Source: Peptoniphilus_A sp022767005
Lineage (GTDB): Bacteria > Bacillota > Clostridia > Tissierellales > Peptoniphilaceae
Reading direction: 5' to 3'
Assembly (NCBI RefSeq): GCF_050315115.1
Contig: NZ_JBNPOJ010000001.1
Location: forward strand, 164,577-228,576
DNA length: 64,000 bases
Shown here: positions 18,643 through 27,013 of the stretch, in pieces
Layout of the letters: each line of letters starts with the position of its first letter
Numbering within the stretch: position 1 is the stretch's first letter
The notes under the pieces: generated by a model
What the model was told of the DNA's origin: nothing
Databases searched by the model: none
The model's input: only the letters and a program-made list of their open reading frames with translations
Position numbers and translations under genes: made by a program

Positions 18643-19042
18643 TTTCATCTCCCATAAGGTCCTCTGGACCAAAGGAATGAGGTAAAATTTCCTCAATTCC
18701 GTAAACTTTGTAATCTTCCGTAGAGTTTGCAATTATTATTTCAGGATTTTTTGAAAATTCACGAATAACTTGTCTGCATACTCCGCAGGGAAAAGTGTAG
18801 TCGCTATCTCCGACTACGGCAATTTTTTTTATTTCTCTTTTGCCCTCAGAAACCGCCTTAAAAATCGCAGTCCTCTCCGCACAATTTGTTGGAGAATAGG
18901 AAGCAATTTCAATGTTTCCGCCAGAATAAACTGACCCATCTTCCATTTCAACTGCACATCCCACATTAAAGTGTGAGTAAGGCGTATATGTCATGTTATC
19001 TCTTGCCTTTATAGCAAGTTCTATTAATCTATTATATTCCAT
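18629..19042 (-). CDS. cdd: cytidine deaminase
   Basis: 137 residues, a homotetrameric zinc deaminase converting cytidine and deoxycytidine to uridines. Zinc and catalysis: the CAE of TNCAERTAIFKA (Cys, Glu) and PCGVCRQVIREF (two Cys). NVGCAVEMEDGSVYSGGNIE is the nucleoside-binding region. It is in the standard dgkA-cdd-era order, touching both neighbours. Confidence 0.95.
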   Translation of the reverse strand: MEYNRLIELAIKARDNMTYTPYSHFNVGCAVEMEDGSVYSGGNIEIASYSPTNCAERTAIFKAVSEGKREIKKIAVVGDSDYTFPCGVCRQVIREFSKNPEIIIANSTEDYKVYGIEEILPHSFGPEDLMGDENDRK

Positions 19043-19750
19043 TTAACCAACTACCTTAAATACAAATATGGCAACACATATTCCAAGTATTGCACCAACG
19101 ACCACTTCTGAAACTTTATGGATTTTACCTTCAACACGACTTTCAGCAACTAAAAACGCAAGTCCAAAGGAACATAGCGTTACAAGAGAATTTTCTGCAA
19201 TCATAGTTATAATTGTAGCTGCACAAAAAGAAATTGCAGAATGTCCACTTAGTCCTCCACCTTGGAAATATGTACCTCCACTCTTTTTAGCCATTAAAAG
19301 TTTTGCACCAACTGTTGCAATTATAATTATAAGTAGGGACACAAAAGCCAAGTGATTTGGCATATTTTTTATTTTAAACAAAAGTAAGTCTCCAAAAGAT
19401 GCAAATTTGTCGTAAAAAACTAAATAAGCTACTACTATTGCATTGATTGCTGTTATTAAAACTGCACCAGCTGATACGTCTTTTACATATTTTGCTATTG
19501 GATTATACTCTTGAACAACCAGGTCAATTGTCCTTTCAATAGCAGTATTTATCATCTCAGCAAATACTACGAGTGTAATTGCAAATAGCATTAATAAAAA
19601 TTCAGTAGATGAAATGTCAAAAAAGAGAGATAAAATAATTATTCCAAGTGCTGCAAGATAGTGAAACTTCATGTTTCTTTCTGTTTTTAACACAGAAATA
19701 ATTCCCTGCACTGCATAATTAAATGAAGATATAAAACGTCCTTTTTTCAT
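19043..19750 (-). CDS. DgkA-type lipid kinase fused to a PAP2-like domain
   Basis: 235 residues. Residues 1-115 are a DgkA/undecaprenol kinase domain, with FKYAVQG-like SFNYAVQGI at the start and the catalytic helix FAEMINTAIERTIDLV. Residues about 135-235 are a second membrane domain with GGGLSGHSAISF and ESRVEGKIHKVSEVVVGAILG, which correspond to the SGH and SRxxxxxH motifs of PAP2 phosphatases. Plain DgkA is about 120-130 residues, so this is a kinase-phosphatase fusion, perhaps handling undecaprenol phosphate. Confidence 0.82.
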   Translation of the reverse strand: MKKGRFISSFNYAVQGIISVLKTERNMKFHYLAALGIIILSLFFDISSTEFLLMLFAITLVVFAEMINTAIERTIDLVVQEYNPIAKYVKDVSAGAVLITAINAIVVAYLVFYDKFASFGDLLLFKIKNMPNHLAFVSLLIIIIATVGAKLLMAKKSGGTYFQGGGLSGHSAISFCAATIITMIAENSLVTLCSFGLAFLVAESRVEGKIHKVSEVVVGAILGICVAIFVFKVVG

Positions 19751-19754
19751 AAAA

Positions 19755-20201
19755 TCACCTGTAAATTGAAAGCTCCTTCATTGCAAGTTTTTCTCTTTCT
19801 CTCATTTCTTTTTTATCTTCATCCTTCATGTGATCATAACCTAAAAGATGAAGTATGCTATGAACTGTTAGATAAGATAACTCTCTTTCATTGGAATGAC
19901 CTAGATCTTCTGCTTGCTCCATAACTCTTCTTGTATTTATTATAACATCTCCTAAAATTCTATTGTCTATAATAAATTCATCATCCATGGGAAAAGATAG
20001 GACATCTGTACTTTTGTCGATGCCTCTGTAATCACTATTTAATCTTCTTATCTCTTCATCTCCAACAAAAGAAACTGAAACTTCTACATTTTCGTCAAGT
20101 TCTTCAATTTTAAGAACTGCAGCAATGGATTTTTCAATTAAGTTTTTTATTCCTTCAGTTATTTCTATATCTTCTTGTCTGTCATCATAATAAACTTCCA
20201 T
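19755..20201 (-). CDS. ybeY: endoribonuclease YbeY
   Basis: 148 residues. The zinc motif H-x3-H-x5-H is HSILHLLGYDH near residue 115, and DYRGIDKSTDVLSFPMD is the second signature. YbeY acts in 16S rRNA 3' maturation and ribosome quality control. The ATG at 20201 overlaps the phoH stop (TAATG) with GGGG just upstream; an in-frame TTG four codons earlier is less likely. Confidence 0.93.
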   Translation of the reverse strand: MEVYYDDRQEDIEITEGIKNLIEKSIAAVLKIEELDENVEVSVSFVGDEEIRRLNSDYRGIDKSTDVLSFPMDDEFIIDNRILGDVIINTRRVMEQAEDLGHSNERELSYLTVHSILHLLGYDHMKDEDKKEMREREKLAMKELSIYR

Positions 20202-21214
20202 TATTTTCCCCAACTCTTTGACTTTTTATCTTCTATTAACTTTTCCGCCTTCTCGTTATTTTTTTCATATTTTTCATAGGCATCAATAATTCTTTGAACT
20301 AGGGGATGTCTAACAATGTCATTTTTATTAAGATAAGTAATTCCTATTCCCTTAACTCCAGCAAGAATTCTAAGAACAGTTTTAAGTCCTGATTGCTTTC
20401 CACGAGGTAAATCTATTTGAGTAACGTCTCCAGTAATAATTGCCTTAGAACCATATCCAAGACGAGTTAAAAACATCTTCATTTGCTCATTTGTTGTGTT
20501 TTGAGCTTCATCAAGAATTACAAAGGCAGAATCCAAAGTCCTACCTCTCATATAAGCAAGAGGTGCGACTTCAATAAGTCCCTTTTCAAATAAATTGTTG
20601 TACGTGTCATGACCAAGTATTTCAAAGAGAGCATCATAAAGAGGTCTTAAATATGGATCTACCTTATTTTGCAAATCTCCCGGCAAAAATCCCAAATTTT
20701 CTCCAGCCTCGACAGCCGGTCTAGTTAAGATTATTCTATTTACTTCCTTTGACTTGAAGGCACGAACTGCCGCTGCCATTGCAAGATAAGTTTTCCCAGT
20801 GCCCGCAGGTCCAATTCCAAATACAATGTCATTATTGTTAATGTTATCAATATATCTCTTTTGACCGAGAGTTTTTGCCCTTATTGGTTTACCCATAGAA
20901 GTATAAACTACTGTGTCCTTTAAAAGCTCGGATACTGGTCTTTTCTCATTATTTTTAATTAAAGAAATAGAATATCTAACATCGGAAAGACTTAGGCTGT
21001 TTTGTTTCTTTGCAGTTTCAATTAAATTATTTATTAAAACTAAAGCATCTTCAACCCTTTCTTCCTCTCCACATATTAAAACCTTGTCGTTTTTAGATTT
21101 AACGAATACATCTAATTCTTTCTCAATTAAACCAATATTTTCATCTAATTTTCCAAAAACAATTGACAATAAATTTATATCATTAATATCAATGGACCTT
21201 TCCACTTTTGCCAA
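20201..21214 (-). CDS. phoH: PhoH-like ATPase
   Basis: 337 residues. Walker A is GIGPAGTGKTYLAMAAA (about 137-152), Walker B FVILDEAQN, and the conserved GDVTQIDLPRG follows; residues 1-110 form the N-terminal KH-like part. PhoH/YbeZ works with YbeY in rRNA processing, and the two genes overlap. The start is TTG at 21214 behind AAGGGGG. This is the first gene of the long run to 7266. Confidence 0.93.
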   Translation of the reverse strand: MAKVERSIDINDINLLSIVFGKLDENIGLIEKELDVFVKSKNDKVLICGEEERVEDALVLINNLIETAKKQNSLSLSDVRYSISLIKNNEKRPVSELLKDTVVYTSMGKPIRAKTLGQKRYIDNINNNDIVFGIGPAGTGKTYLAMAAAVRAFKSKEVNRIILTRPAVEAGENLGFLPGDLQNKVDPYLRPLYDALFEILGHDTYNNLFEKGLIEVAPLAYMRGRTLDSAFVILDEAQNTTNEQMKMFLTRLGYGSKAIITGDVTQIDLPRGKQSGLKTVLRILAGVKGIGITYLNKNDIVRHPLVQRIIDAYEKYEKNNEKAEKLIEDKKSKSWGK

Positions 21215-21251
21215 ATATATACCCCCTTAAACGTGATTATTATAATACCAC

Positions 21252-21290
21252 AAAAAGGCTCACTTTTCCATAGATTATGAAAAGCAAGCC
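21252..21290 (-). terminator. terminator of the nfeD-floA operon
   Basis: On the minus strand GGCTTGCTTTTC and GAAAAGTGAGCC pair (two central mismatches) around a 10-base loop, followed by TTTTT. It separates the floA operon from the phoH run. Confidence 0.75.
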
Positions 21291-21295
21291 CTTGT

Positions 21296-21916
21296 TTATC
21301 TAAGACTTAAAGGTTTGTCAAAAATTTCCTTATAAACAATTATTTTCGGCAAATCTTCTACACCAAAATCTAAAAAATTAAGATTAATATTTTCACTACT
21401 TTCATCTTCATAAAAAATTTGATCAGATTCACATTCTTTAATAAACTCACTGTCGATTATTTTGTCACTATCCTTTTCTAAATTATAAGTTTTTGACAAA
21501 TTATAAGTATTTTCAAGATTGTAAGTTTCCGACAAATTTTCTTCTTTAGAATTCTTTTTATCTTGATTTTTTAACTTTCTACTCTCTAAAAGTTTTTCCT
21601 TTAATTCTTTTTGAAAAAGTTTTGGATCTTTATCTATTAAAATATTCTCCTTTATTTTTTTAGATTCTTCTTTAGAATTCTTTTTATTCTTTTCTTTTTC
21701 TCTCTCTTCATTGATTATTCTTTTTATTTCACTAGCTAGAGTATCTGTATCTAATTTTCTATCTCCGTGAAACTTTCTATTTTCTTCGTGAATATCTTCA
21801 GTAAATTTTCTTTTCCCACGCTTCATAATAGTTAATAATATTTTAAAAATTATCACAAAAATTATGGCTGGCATCAAAGAAAATATTGTTATGAGAATAC
21901 TAAAATTAGGATTCAT
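21296..21916 (-). CDS. unknown membrane-anchored, charged protein in the floA operon
   Basis: 206 residues, not recognised. One N-terminal membrane helix (ILITIFSLMPAIIFVIIFKILLTI reads as residues 7-30) is followed by a highly charged, lysine/glutamate-rich region likely to be coiled coil, then a threefold TYNL repeat (about residues 130-147) and an acidic C-terminus. It follows floA without a gap. A role in the flotillin-type membrane assembly is suggested only by its position. Confidence 0.7.
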   Translation of the reverse strand: MNPNFSILITIFSLMPAIIFVIIFKILLTIMKRGKRKFTEDIHEENRKFHGDRKLDTDTLASEIKRIINEEREKEKNKKNSKEESKKIKENILIDKDPKLFQKELKEKLLESRKLKNQDKKNSKEENLSETYNLENTYNLSKTYNLEKDSDKIIDSEFIKECESDQIFYEDESSENINLNFLDFGVEDLPKIIVYKEIFDKPLSLR

Positions 21917-22908
21917 TATTTAGTTTCCTTTTTTTGATTCTTGTCAGAAATTTTTGAAATAGAATTTCTCATATCAGTGTCAGAATTTATATTTTTCATT
22001 TTGTAATAATCAAAGACTCCTAAGTTTCCATTCTTTAAAGCTTCCGCCATTGCAATAGGAACTTGTGATTCAGCTTCCACAACTTTTGCCCTCATTGCTT
22101 CAACTTCAGCCTTCATTTCTTGCTCACGAGCAAGAGCCATAGCACGTCTCTCACTTGCTTTAGCTTCTGAAATTCTCTTATCAGCTTCTGCTTGATCAGT
22201 TTGAAGTCTTGCACCAATATTTCTTGCAACATCTACGTCTGCAATATCAATAGATAAAATTTCATAGGCAGTACCTGAGTCAAGACCCTTGTCAAGTACA
22301 ACTCTAGAAATTGAATCTGGATTTTCCAAAACTGCTTTGTAACTTTGAGATGAGCCCACAGTCGTTACAATTCCTTCACCAACTCTTGCGATAATAGTTT
22401 GTTCACCTGCACCGCCGACAAGCCTTTCAATATTTGCTCTAACAGTTACCTTTGCCTTAACAATTACTTCAATACCATCTTGAGCAACTGCAGAAATATT
22501 TGGCGTTTCAATAACCTTTGGGTTAACTGAAACTTGTACCGCTTCAAGAACATCTCTACCAGCTAAATCAATTGCTGCAGCTCTTTCAAATTGTAGGGGA
22601 ATGTTTGCTCTTTGTGCCGCAATAAGTGCATCTACAAGAGTATTTACATTACCACCAGCAAGATAGTGTGCTTCAAGATTAGAAATTTCAAGATTTAAAC
22701 CAGCTTTAGTTGCCTTAATAGCAGGAACAACAATCCTTGAAGGTTTAACCCTTCTAAGTTTCATACCAATAAGTTCTGAAATTTTAATTTTGACACCAGA
22801 AAAAAATGCCGTAACCCATAGTCCAATAGGAACAAAGGACAAAAATATTGATATAATTATAAAAATTAATACAATAACTACAATGCTTCCAAAGGGATAA
22901 ATATTCAT
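21916..22908 (-). CDS. floA: flotillin-like membrane-microdomain protein FloA
   Basis: 330 residues, YqfA/FloA family. An N-terminal hydrophobic loop (about 5-38) is followed by an SPFH/band-7 domain with AIKATKAGLNLEISNLEAHYLAGGNV, GRDVLEAVQVSVNPKVIETP and VDVARNIGARLQTDQAEADKRISEAKASERRAMALAREQEMKAEVEAMRAKVVEAES (a long EA-rich helix), here listed in pieces of the same conserved block at about 215-275. It scaffolds ordered membrane domains. It is always paired with an NfeD gene, as here. Confidence 0.95.
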   Translation of the reverse strand: MNIYPFGSIVVIVLIFIIISIFLSFVPIGLWVTAFFSGVKIKISELIGMKLRRVKPSRIVVPAIKATKAGLNLEISNLEAHYLAGGNVNTLVDALIAAQRANIPLQFERAAAIDLAGRDVLEAVQVSVNPKVIETPNISAVAQDGIEVIVKAKVTVRANIERLVGGAGEQTIIARVGEGIVTTVGSSQSYKAVLENPDSISRVVLDKGLDSGTAYEILSIDIADVDVARNIGARLQTDQAEADKRISEAKASERRAMALAREQEMKAEVEAMRAKVVEAESQVPIAMAEALKNGNLGVFDYYKMKNINSDTDMRNSISKISDKNQKKETK

Positions 22909-22916
22909 AAATCCTC

Positions 22917-23639
22917 CTAAATATTTTTTTCGACGAAAACTCTTGCGCCGCTAATTCTAACCACTATAACCGATTCATCCTTTCCAATGAAGCCAACATC
23001 TGAAATAACTTCAATTTTTTTATCTTCAAAAGTGGCATAACCAGTTGGCCTTAAAGCCGTCTTAGTTATTAAAACATCTCCTACTTTTACCTCTTCGCTC
23101 TTAACAGATACATATCCTCTTTCAGTTGAACTTTCTGTAAAAAGTCTAAGTCTATTTATAACTTCAGAGTCTATCCCCTTTTTCAAAAGAACAAATCCTA
23201 AGACAATTGCAATTACAAGGGCAATCGCAAGAGAAAAAATAGCAAAGTAAATATCTTTCATAGATAAAACAATAGCCGCTGATATTGAAAGTATTCCGCT
23301 TATTCCTGCTACACCAAAACCTGGAATCATTATCTCAAAACCAATCAATAAAAGTCCCAAGACAAACAACAAAATTTCAAACCAATTAGTGTTTCCCATT
23401 GTGATATTTCCCCAAAAGAATATTACAAAGGAAAGGATTGAAATAATTCCGCCTAAGCCAAAACCTGGAGTCAAAATTTCAAAAACAGCGCTCACAATTG
23501 CAATGATAAGTAAAATTGTAAAAATATAATCATTGGAAAAAATACTTTCTATAAAATTACTTTCCCCTACTGCGTATACAAAATTTGTAAATAGCATTAA
23601 AAACGGAAGAGCGTAAAAATATTTTTTTAAATTTTTCAA
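22917..23639 (-). CDS. NfeD-family membrane protein
   Basis: 240 residues from a TTG at 23639, chosen because AAAGGAGGT lies at ideal spacing; the ATG at 23672 has no ribosome site. The start then reads as a clean signal peptide (KNLKKYFYALPFLMLFTNFVYA). Four or five membrane helices (about 35-150) with GFGLGGIISILSF and GFGVAGISGIL are followed by the soluble OB-fold NfeD domain (about 165-240). It is the short form without the N-terminal ClpP-like protease and partners FloA. Confidence 0.88.
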   Translation of the reverse strand: MKNLKKYFYALPFLMLFTNFVYAVGESNFIESIFSNDYIFTILLIIAIVSAVFEILTPGFGLGGIISILSFVIFFWGNITMGNTNWFEILLFVLGLLLIGFEIMIPGFGVAGISGILSISAAIVLSMKDIYFAIFSLAIALVIAIVLGFVLLKKGIDSEVINRLRLFTESSTERGYVSVKSEEVKVGDVLITKTALRPTGYATFEDKKIEVISDVGFIGKDESVIVVRISGARVFVEKNI

Positions 23640-23888
23640 GTTGACCTCCTTTTCTAGAAAATATTTACCCATAATATTTTATCAACAATCGAAAAATTTT
23701 TTAATATATTGTAAAATTTCTCTTTCAAACTAAAACTAAAATAATTTGTATTTTTAAATAATAAAATTTATCTATAAAATTCATCAACAATATACTGAAT
23801 TAGACTTTTCTCTTTCTATCCAAACTAAATTTTTCTATTTAATTTATAATCTCCATGCAAAAAAATTCGCCCAATATGGTTCTTCTTC
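23640..23888. other. AT-rich gap between nfeD and decayed mobile DNA
   Basis: Nothing with coding character or hairpins of note is seen. It probably holds the nfeD promoter and the junction between chromosome and mobile remnants. Confidence 0.3.
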
Positions 23889-24140
23889 TTAAACTATTTT
23901 TATTTCTTCATCTGTCATATTATAAGGATAATCTCTAAATAAGTTATAAATTTTTTTCCTATCAAAACTTATGTTAAGTTCTCCAATAACACCAATTTTA
24001 CTAGTCCATCAAATTTTGGCATTCTCATTGTCTTTATGAAAATTCTCATAACCTTCTATATCTCAATCAGCCCAAATACTTGTATCTTCTTCATCTTCAT
24101 ATTTTTCCAATTCTTTTATTAAATCATCTGACACGTCCAT
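23889..24140 (-). pseudogene. remnant of a small immunity-like gene
   Basis: From an ATG at 24140 a frame of 83 codons with two in-frame TGA codons reads DDLIKELEKYEDEEDTSIWA and, later, GELNISFDRKKIYNLFRDYP. Both stops fall where a tryptophan would be natural (WAD*D, KI*W). The sequence resembles a small conserved Firmicutes family found next to phage toxin genes (possibly DUF7675; recalled from memory). It overlaps the end of the fragment upstream (24124) as an immunity gene overlaps its toxin. Broken, so probably not functional. Confidence 0.5.
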
Positions 24141-24460
24141 TATCTCCCTTCATTTGATTTTTTTCTTCAGTGTTTATGAATCCCAGCAAACTTTGAAACT
24201 CATAATTATTATATAAACTCTCTGAATCTATCAATATACTTCTAGCTTCAATTTTACCAATATACTTTATACTATTTGTTTTCTGGCATTCAAATCTATC
24301 TCTTAATTCTTTATCATTTAACTTTCTGAATCTATTAAGCGGATATCCCTTTGTTTCAGGAGATTGTTATTCTAAATACTCATAACCTTTTTCAGTCTTC
24401 CGTATAATTGCAGCGTGCCTTCCTGTTGCTAAGTAATATTTTTTCCTAGTTCAGCTCGTG
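24124..24460 (-). pseudogene. C-terminal fragment of a phage toxin-like protein
   Basis: The minus-strand frame ending at 24124 reads YYLATGRHAAIIRKTEKGYE, then LE followed by an in-frame TAA, then SPETKGYPLNRFRKLNDKEL and FQSLLGFINTEEKNQMKG. I recall similar C-terminal parts in clostridial phage minor head (MuF) or polymorphic-toxin proteins, but cannot confirm this. No start or N-terminal part is present. It precedes the immunity-like remnant and overlaps it by 17 bases. Confidence 0.4.
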
Positions 24461-24489
24461 TAAGTAATTTTTTATAGTTTTAAAATCAT

Positions 24490-24768
24490 TAGTATTCTTT
24501 TATACGTAGCTTTTTACACTAATCGCAACAATTTCCAATCTATTTTCTAACTATTTTAATGCTAAGTCCAGACTTACATTGAAAACAGTATTTGTTTTTA
24601 TTGTGTCATCTACTATTGCTTGAGTAAAATTTATAATCGGTTCATCTAATAACCTTTAACCCTTTTCATAATCGTGATATTCAATAACTTAATTGTCTAA
24701 AGCATAATTAAAATTCCTATGAACCTTCGAAGGTATATCGGAATATATTGCAACTAAAAATCTTCATT
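24490..24768 (-). pseudogene. decayed unknown gene
   Basis: A gene beginning at the ATG near 24768, inside the end of the HTH gene and behind GGAGGTG, reads MKIFSCN and then needs a frame change to continue AIYSDIPSKVHRNFNYALDN. It has TAA, TAA and TAG stops within the next 55 codons (INFTQAIVDDTIKTNTVF and LENRLEIVAISVK are still readable). The family is not recognised. Confidence 0.45.
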
Positions 24769-25077
24769 TTTTACACCTCCATCACTTAGCACCTTAACTA
24801 AATCATTAGCACTTTGACTAATCGCATTTCTAAGCTTCAAATACTCATTCTTCCAATAGTTTTTTTCGTTTTCCATTCTTTTGAAATCAATAATAGAAAT
24901 TTCATTTAAATCCTTTCTTCCTAAAGCCTCAATAGCTTCAATTTCTCTAATGGAAAATCTAACTCCATCAAACCCTTTAACTCTATGGATTACTCCACTT
25001 TTTTCTAATCTATCAATACTTGAGGTAGAATAACCCCATCTTTCGCCTAATTCTTTAGGACTTAACATCGTCTTCAT
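24754..25077 (-). CDS. HTH (MerR/excisionase-like) DNA-binding protein
   Basis: 107 residues, intact. The N-terminus LSPKELGERWGYSTSSIDRLEKSG is a winged helix-turn-helix of MerR/excisionase type, followed by VRFSIREIEAIEAL; the second half is a helical, probably coiled-coil part. The ATG at 25077 follows GGGGAG at 8 bases. It resembles small phage or plasmid regulators and is surrounded by broken genes, so it may be a survivor of an older prophage. Confidence 0.65.
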   Translation of the reverse strand: MKTMLSPKELGERWGYSTSSIDRLEKSGVIHRVKGFDGVRFSIREIEAIEALGRKDLNEISIIDFKRMENEKNYWKNEYLKLRNAISQSANDLVKVLSDGGVKNEDF

Positions 25078-25102
25078 TTCATACACTCCCCAGTGTTACT
25101 TT

Positions 25103-25280
25103 TTAAATTCCTAATATTTTTCTCATATCATTAATTCTTTTTATATTTCCACTATTACCTTTAACAAGCTCATACACATAATTAATGCTAATTCCCATTT
25201 CATCAGCTAACTTTCTGTATGTGTAGCCCTTTCTTTTCATTTCAATTCTTATTTTTCTTGTGTTAATTTTTCATTGCCAT
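25103..25280 (-). pseudogene. frameshifted small HTH regulator
   Basis: A Cro/CI-type helix-turn-helix (KGYTYRKLADEMGISINYVY, then ELVKGN) ends with a stop at 25103. The natural start (ATG GCA ATG AAA at 25280 or 25274, after AAAGGGAG) is out of frame with it by one base; correcting the A-run near 25268 would give MKKLTRKIRIEMKRKG joined to the HTH. Without that, only an ATG at 25240 gives a 45-residue product. Likely a dead phage repressor-like gene. Confidence 0.55.
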
Positions 25281-25561
25281 TGCCACTCCCTTTTTATTTA
25301 TTATAATCATCTCAACAAAATTATTACAATTGCTTAGTTCAATTCAAGTTTAAAAAACTAAACTTTTTACTAACTATACTAGTCTAACACTTGTTAAATG
25401 TGCTAACAAATCATTATCTGAAATGTTAGATAATTCTTTATTAAATTTCTTTTCGTTAATATTTTTTGTAGACAAACTTTTTAAGTTGATAATATTCAAA
25501 AAAATCTCCCTAGTTTTGTTACTTATATAGTAACTTTATAATACATTCCTCTTGTTTATCA
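25281..25561. other. AT-rich stretch before the recombinase fragment
   Basis: No ORF, hairpin or promoter of note. The frame upstream of the recombinase ORF reads into a TAG at 25511 with no resolvase similarity, so the deletion point that removed the recombinase N-terminus must lie at about 25560. Confidence 0.35.
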
Positions 25562-26536
25562 ATGTGTGGAAATAATCATAGCTATAAAGATATTATGGAT
25601 TATTTAAACTCAAAGGGATATAAAACAAAAACAGGTAAAAACTTTACTAGGAATAGTTTTTTTGAGATCTTAAGAAATGAAAAATATATAGGAACTTATG
25701 TCTACAGTAAAGAGGACTATGACGGATTTGCCAAAAAAAGAAATTACCATAGAAAAAAGAAGGATAAAAAAGATATGATTTATATTGAAAATGGAGTCCC
25801 TGCAATCTTAGACCAAGCTACATGGGATAAAGCACAGTTAAGGATAGAAAAGTATAAACACCTTCCAAGAAACATTGCAAACAGTCACTACTACATCCTA
25901 ACAGGTTTATTATTCTGTGCATAATGTGGATCTCCTATGTCAGGGAATAAACTTAAAAACTCTTATGGAACTATCTACCATTACTACAAGTGTAATGATA
26001 GAGTAAGGACACGTACCTGTAAGTCGGTATCTGTAAGAGCAGAAAAGATAGAAAAGCAGGTACTAGATTGTTTTGATGACGTAATTTTTACAAAGCATAA
26101 TAAAGATGAAGTCCTAGAATCAATGATGTTATTTTTAAATAAATCAGGTACTAAAATTGATAAAACTGCTGGACTAAAAAAAGAACTACAAGAAATAAAT
26201 AAACAGTTAGGCAACATTTTAAATGCAATTTTAAATGGAATCTCATCTCCTACAGTACAAGAAAAATTAAATGAATTGGAAAACAAAAAGAAAACTTTAA
26301 CAGAATCCATTTCAAAAAATGAAAGCAAAAAAATAAATCTCCAACCGCTTGAAAAACAAATTAGAGATTTTTTAAATTCACACGATAGCATCTATAACTT
26401 TACACCAAGGGAACAATCAACGATACTAAAAGCCTTTATAGATAGTATATATTTTAAAGATGGCTCCTTTACTATAAAATTAAAGATGTTGAATCGTGTG
26501 GATAATGTTGGTGCTAAAGGTGGGCTTGAATCCTAA
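25562..26536 (+). pseudogene. large serine recombinase, truncated and interrupted
   Basis: The frame reads NNHSYKDIMDYLNSKGYKTK, the start of the recombinase domain of large serine integrases, then VPAILDQATWDKAQ, the zinc-ribbon start GLLFCA, an in-frame TAA (25922-25924), and the rest of the ribbon CGSPMSGNKLK ... YYKCNDRVRTRTC. A coiled-coil and C-terminal part run to 26536. The ~150-180-residue catalytic domain with the active serine is absent. The TAA sits where Lys (AAA) is usual. It cannot make an active integrase. It faces the prophage lysis genes. Confidence 0.85.
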
Positions 26537-26639
26537 TTCAATGAATCGCACTAAATACGCATATTCCAGTGCATAATTTTAATTTTGGTGTAAGTTTTGG
26601 TGTAAAAATTTTTAAGATTTATATGGCTATAATTAAATT

Positions 26640-26674
26640 TGGGTTCTGCTAAAAGTAGAACCTTTTTTATTAAG
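26640..26674 (+). terminator. terminator after the recombinase remnant
   Basis: GGTTCT and AGAACC pair around a 9-base loop (GCTAAAAGT), followed by TTTTTTATT on the plus strand. It also lies between the recombinase fragment and the converging phage holin gene. Confidence 0.8.
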
Positions 26675-26701
26675 TCCTTACTTTTCAATTACATTAACCA
26701 A

Positions 26702-27010
26702 TTAATTTTTCAGTTCTTTTTTCCATTTGTTTAATTCTAATACACTTGCTTCTATCATGTCATCAAGTTCTTTTTCTGATAATTTAAGTCCCATTTCTTG
26801 CAAGCGTCTTAATACATATTCCTTTTTTAATTCACCTTTTCCTGATTCTTTGTATATCTGCTCTGCTGCCTTTACTGCAATTTCTACTGAACTTAAAATA
26901 TTTTCTGTTTTGTTTTGTGCGTTTTTATTTTTTAAATAAGGGATTAAAATTCCTGTAATTAAAACTGATATAATACTTAAAATCACATAAAATATATTAT
27001 TTATAGTCAT
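26702..27010 (-). CDS. phage holin, LL-H type
   Basis: 102 residues. One N-terminal membrane helix (NIFYVILSIISVLITGILIP) and a conserved helical tail with VEIAVKAAEQIYKESGKGEL and KKEYVLRRLQEMGLKLSEKE, the signature of the LL-H holin family. Holins accumulate in the membrane and open it for endolysin at lysis time. It is the last gene of the prophage on this side. Confidence 0.85.
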   Translation of the reverse strand: MTINNIFYVILSIISVLITGILIPYLKNKNAQNKTENILSSVEIAVKAAEQIYKESGKGELKKEYVLRRLQEMGLKLSEKELDDMIEASVLELNKWKKELKN

Positions 27011-27013
27011 TTT

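Noticed and set aside
23889..24140. Two TGA codons in place of Trp hinted at UGA-as-Trp recoding
   Set aside because: Neighbouring decayed frames contain TAA and TAG stops, Trp TGG codons are also used in the same frame, and rpoD, glyS and others have normal codes. Simple G-to-A decay explains it.
26537..26701. attL core near the repeated TTTTGGTGTAA at 26582-26604
   Set aside because: A short tandem TTTGGTGTAA repeat is present, but the right end of the prophage is outside the window, so no matching attR can be shown.
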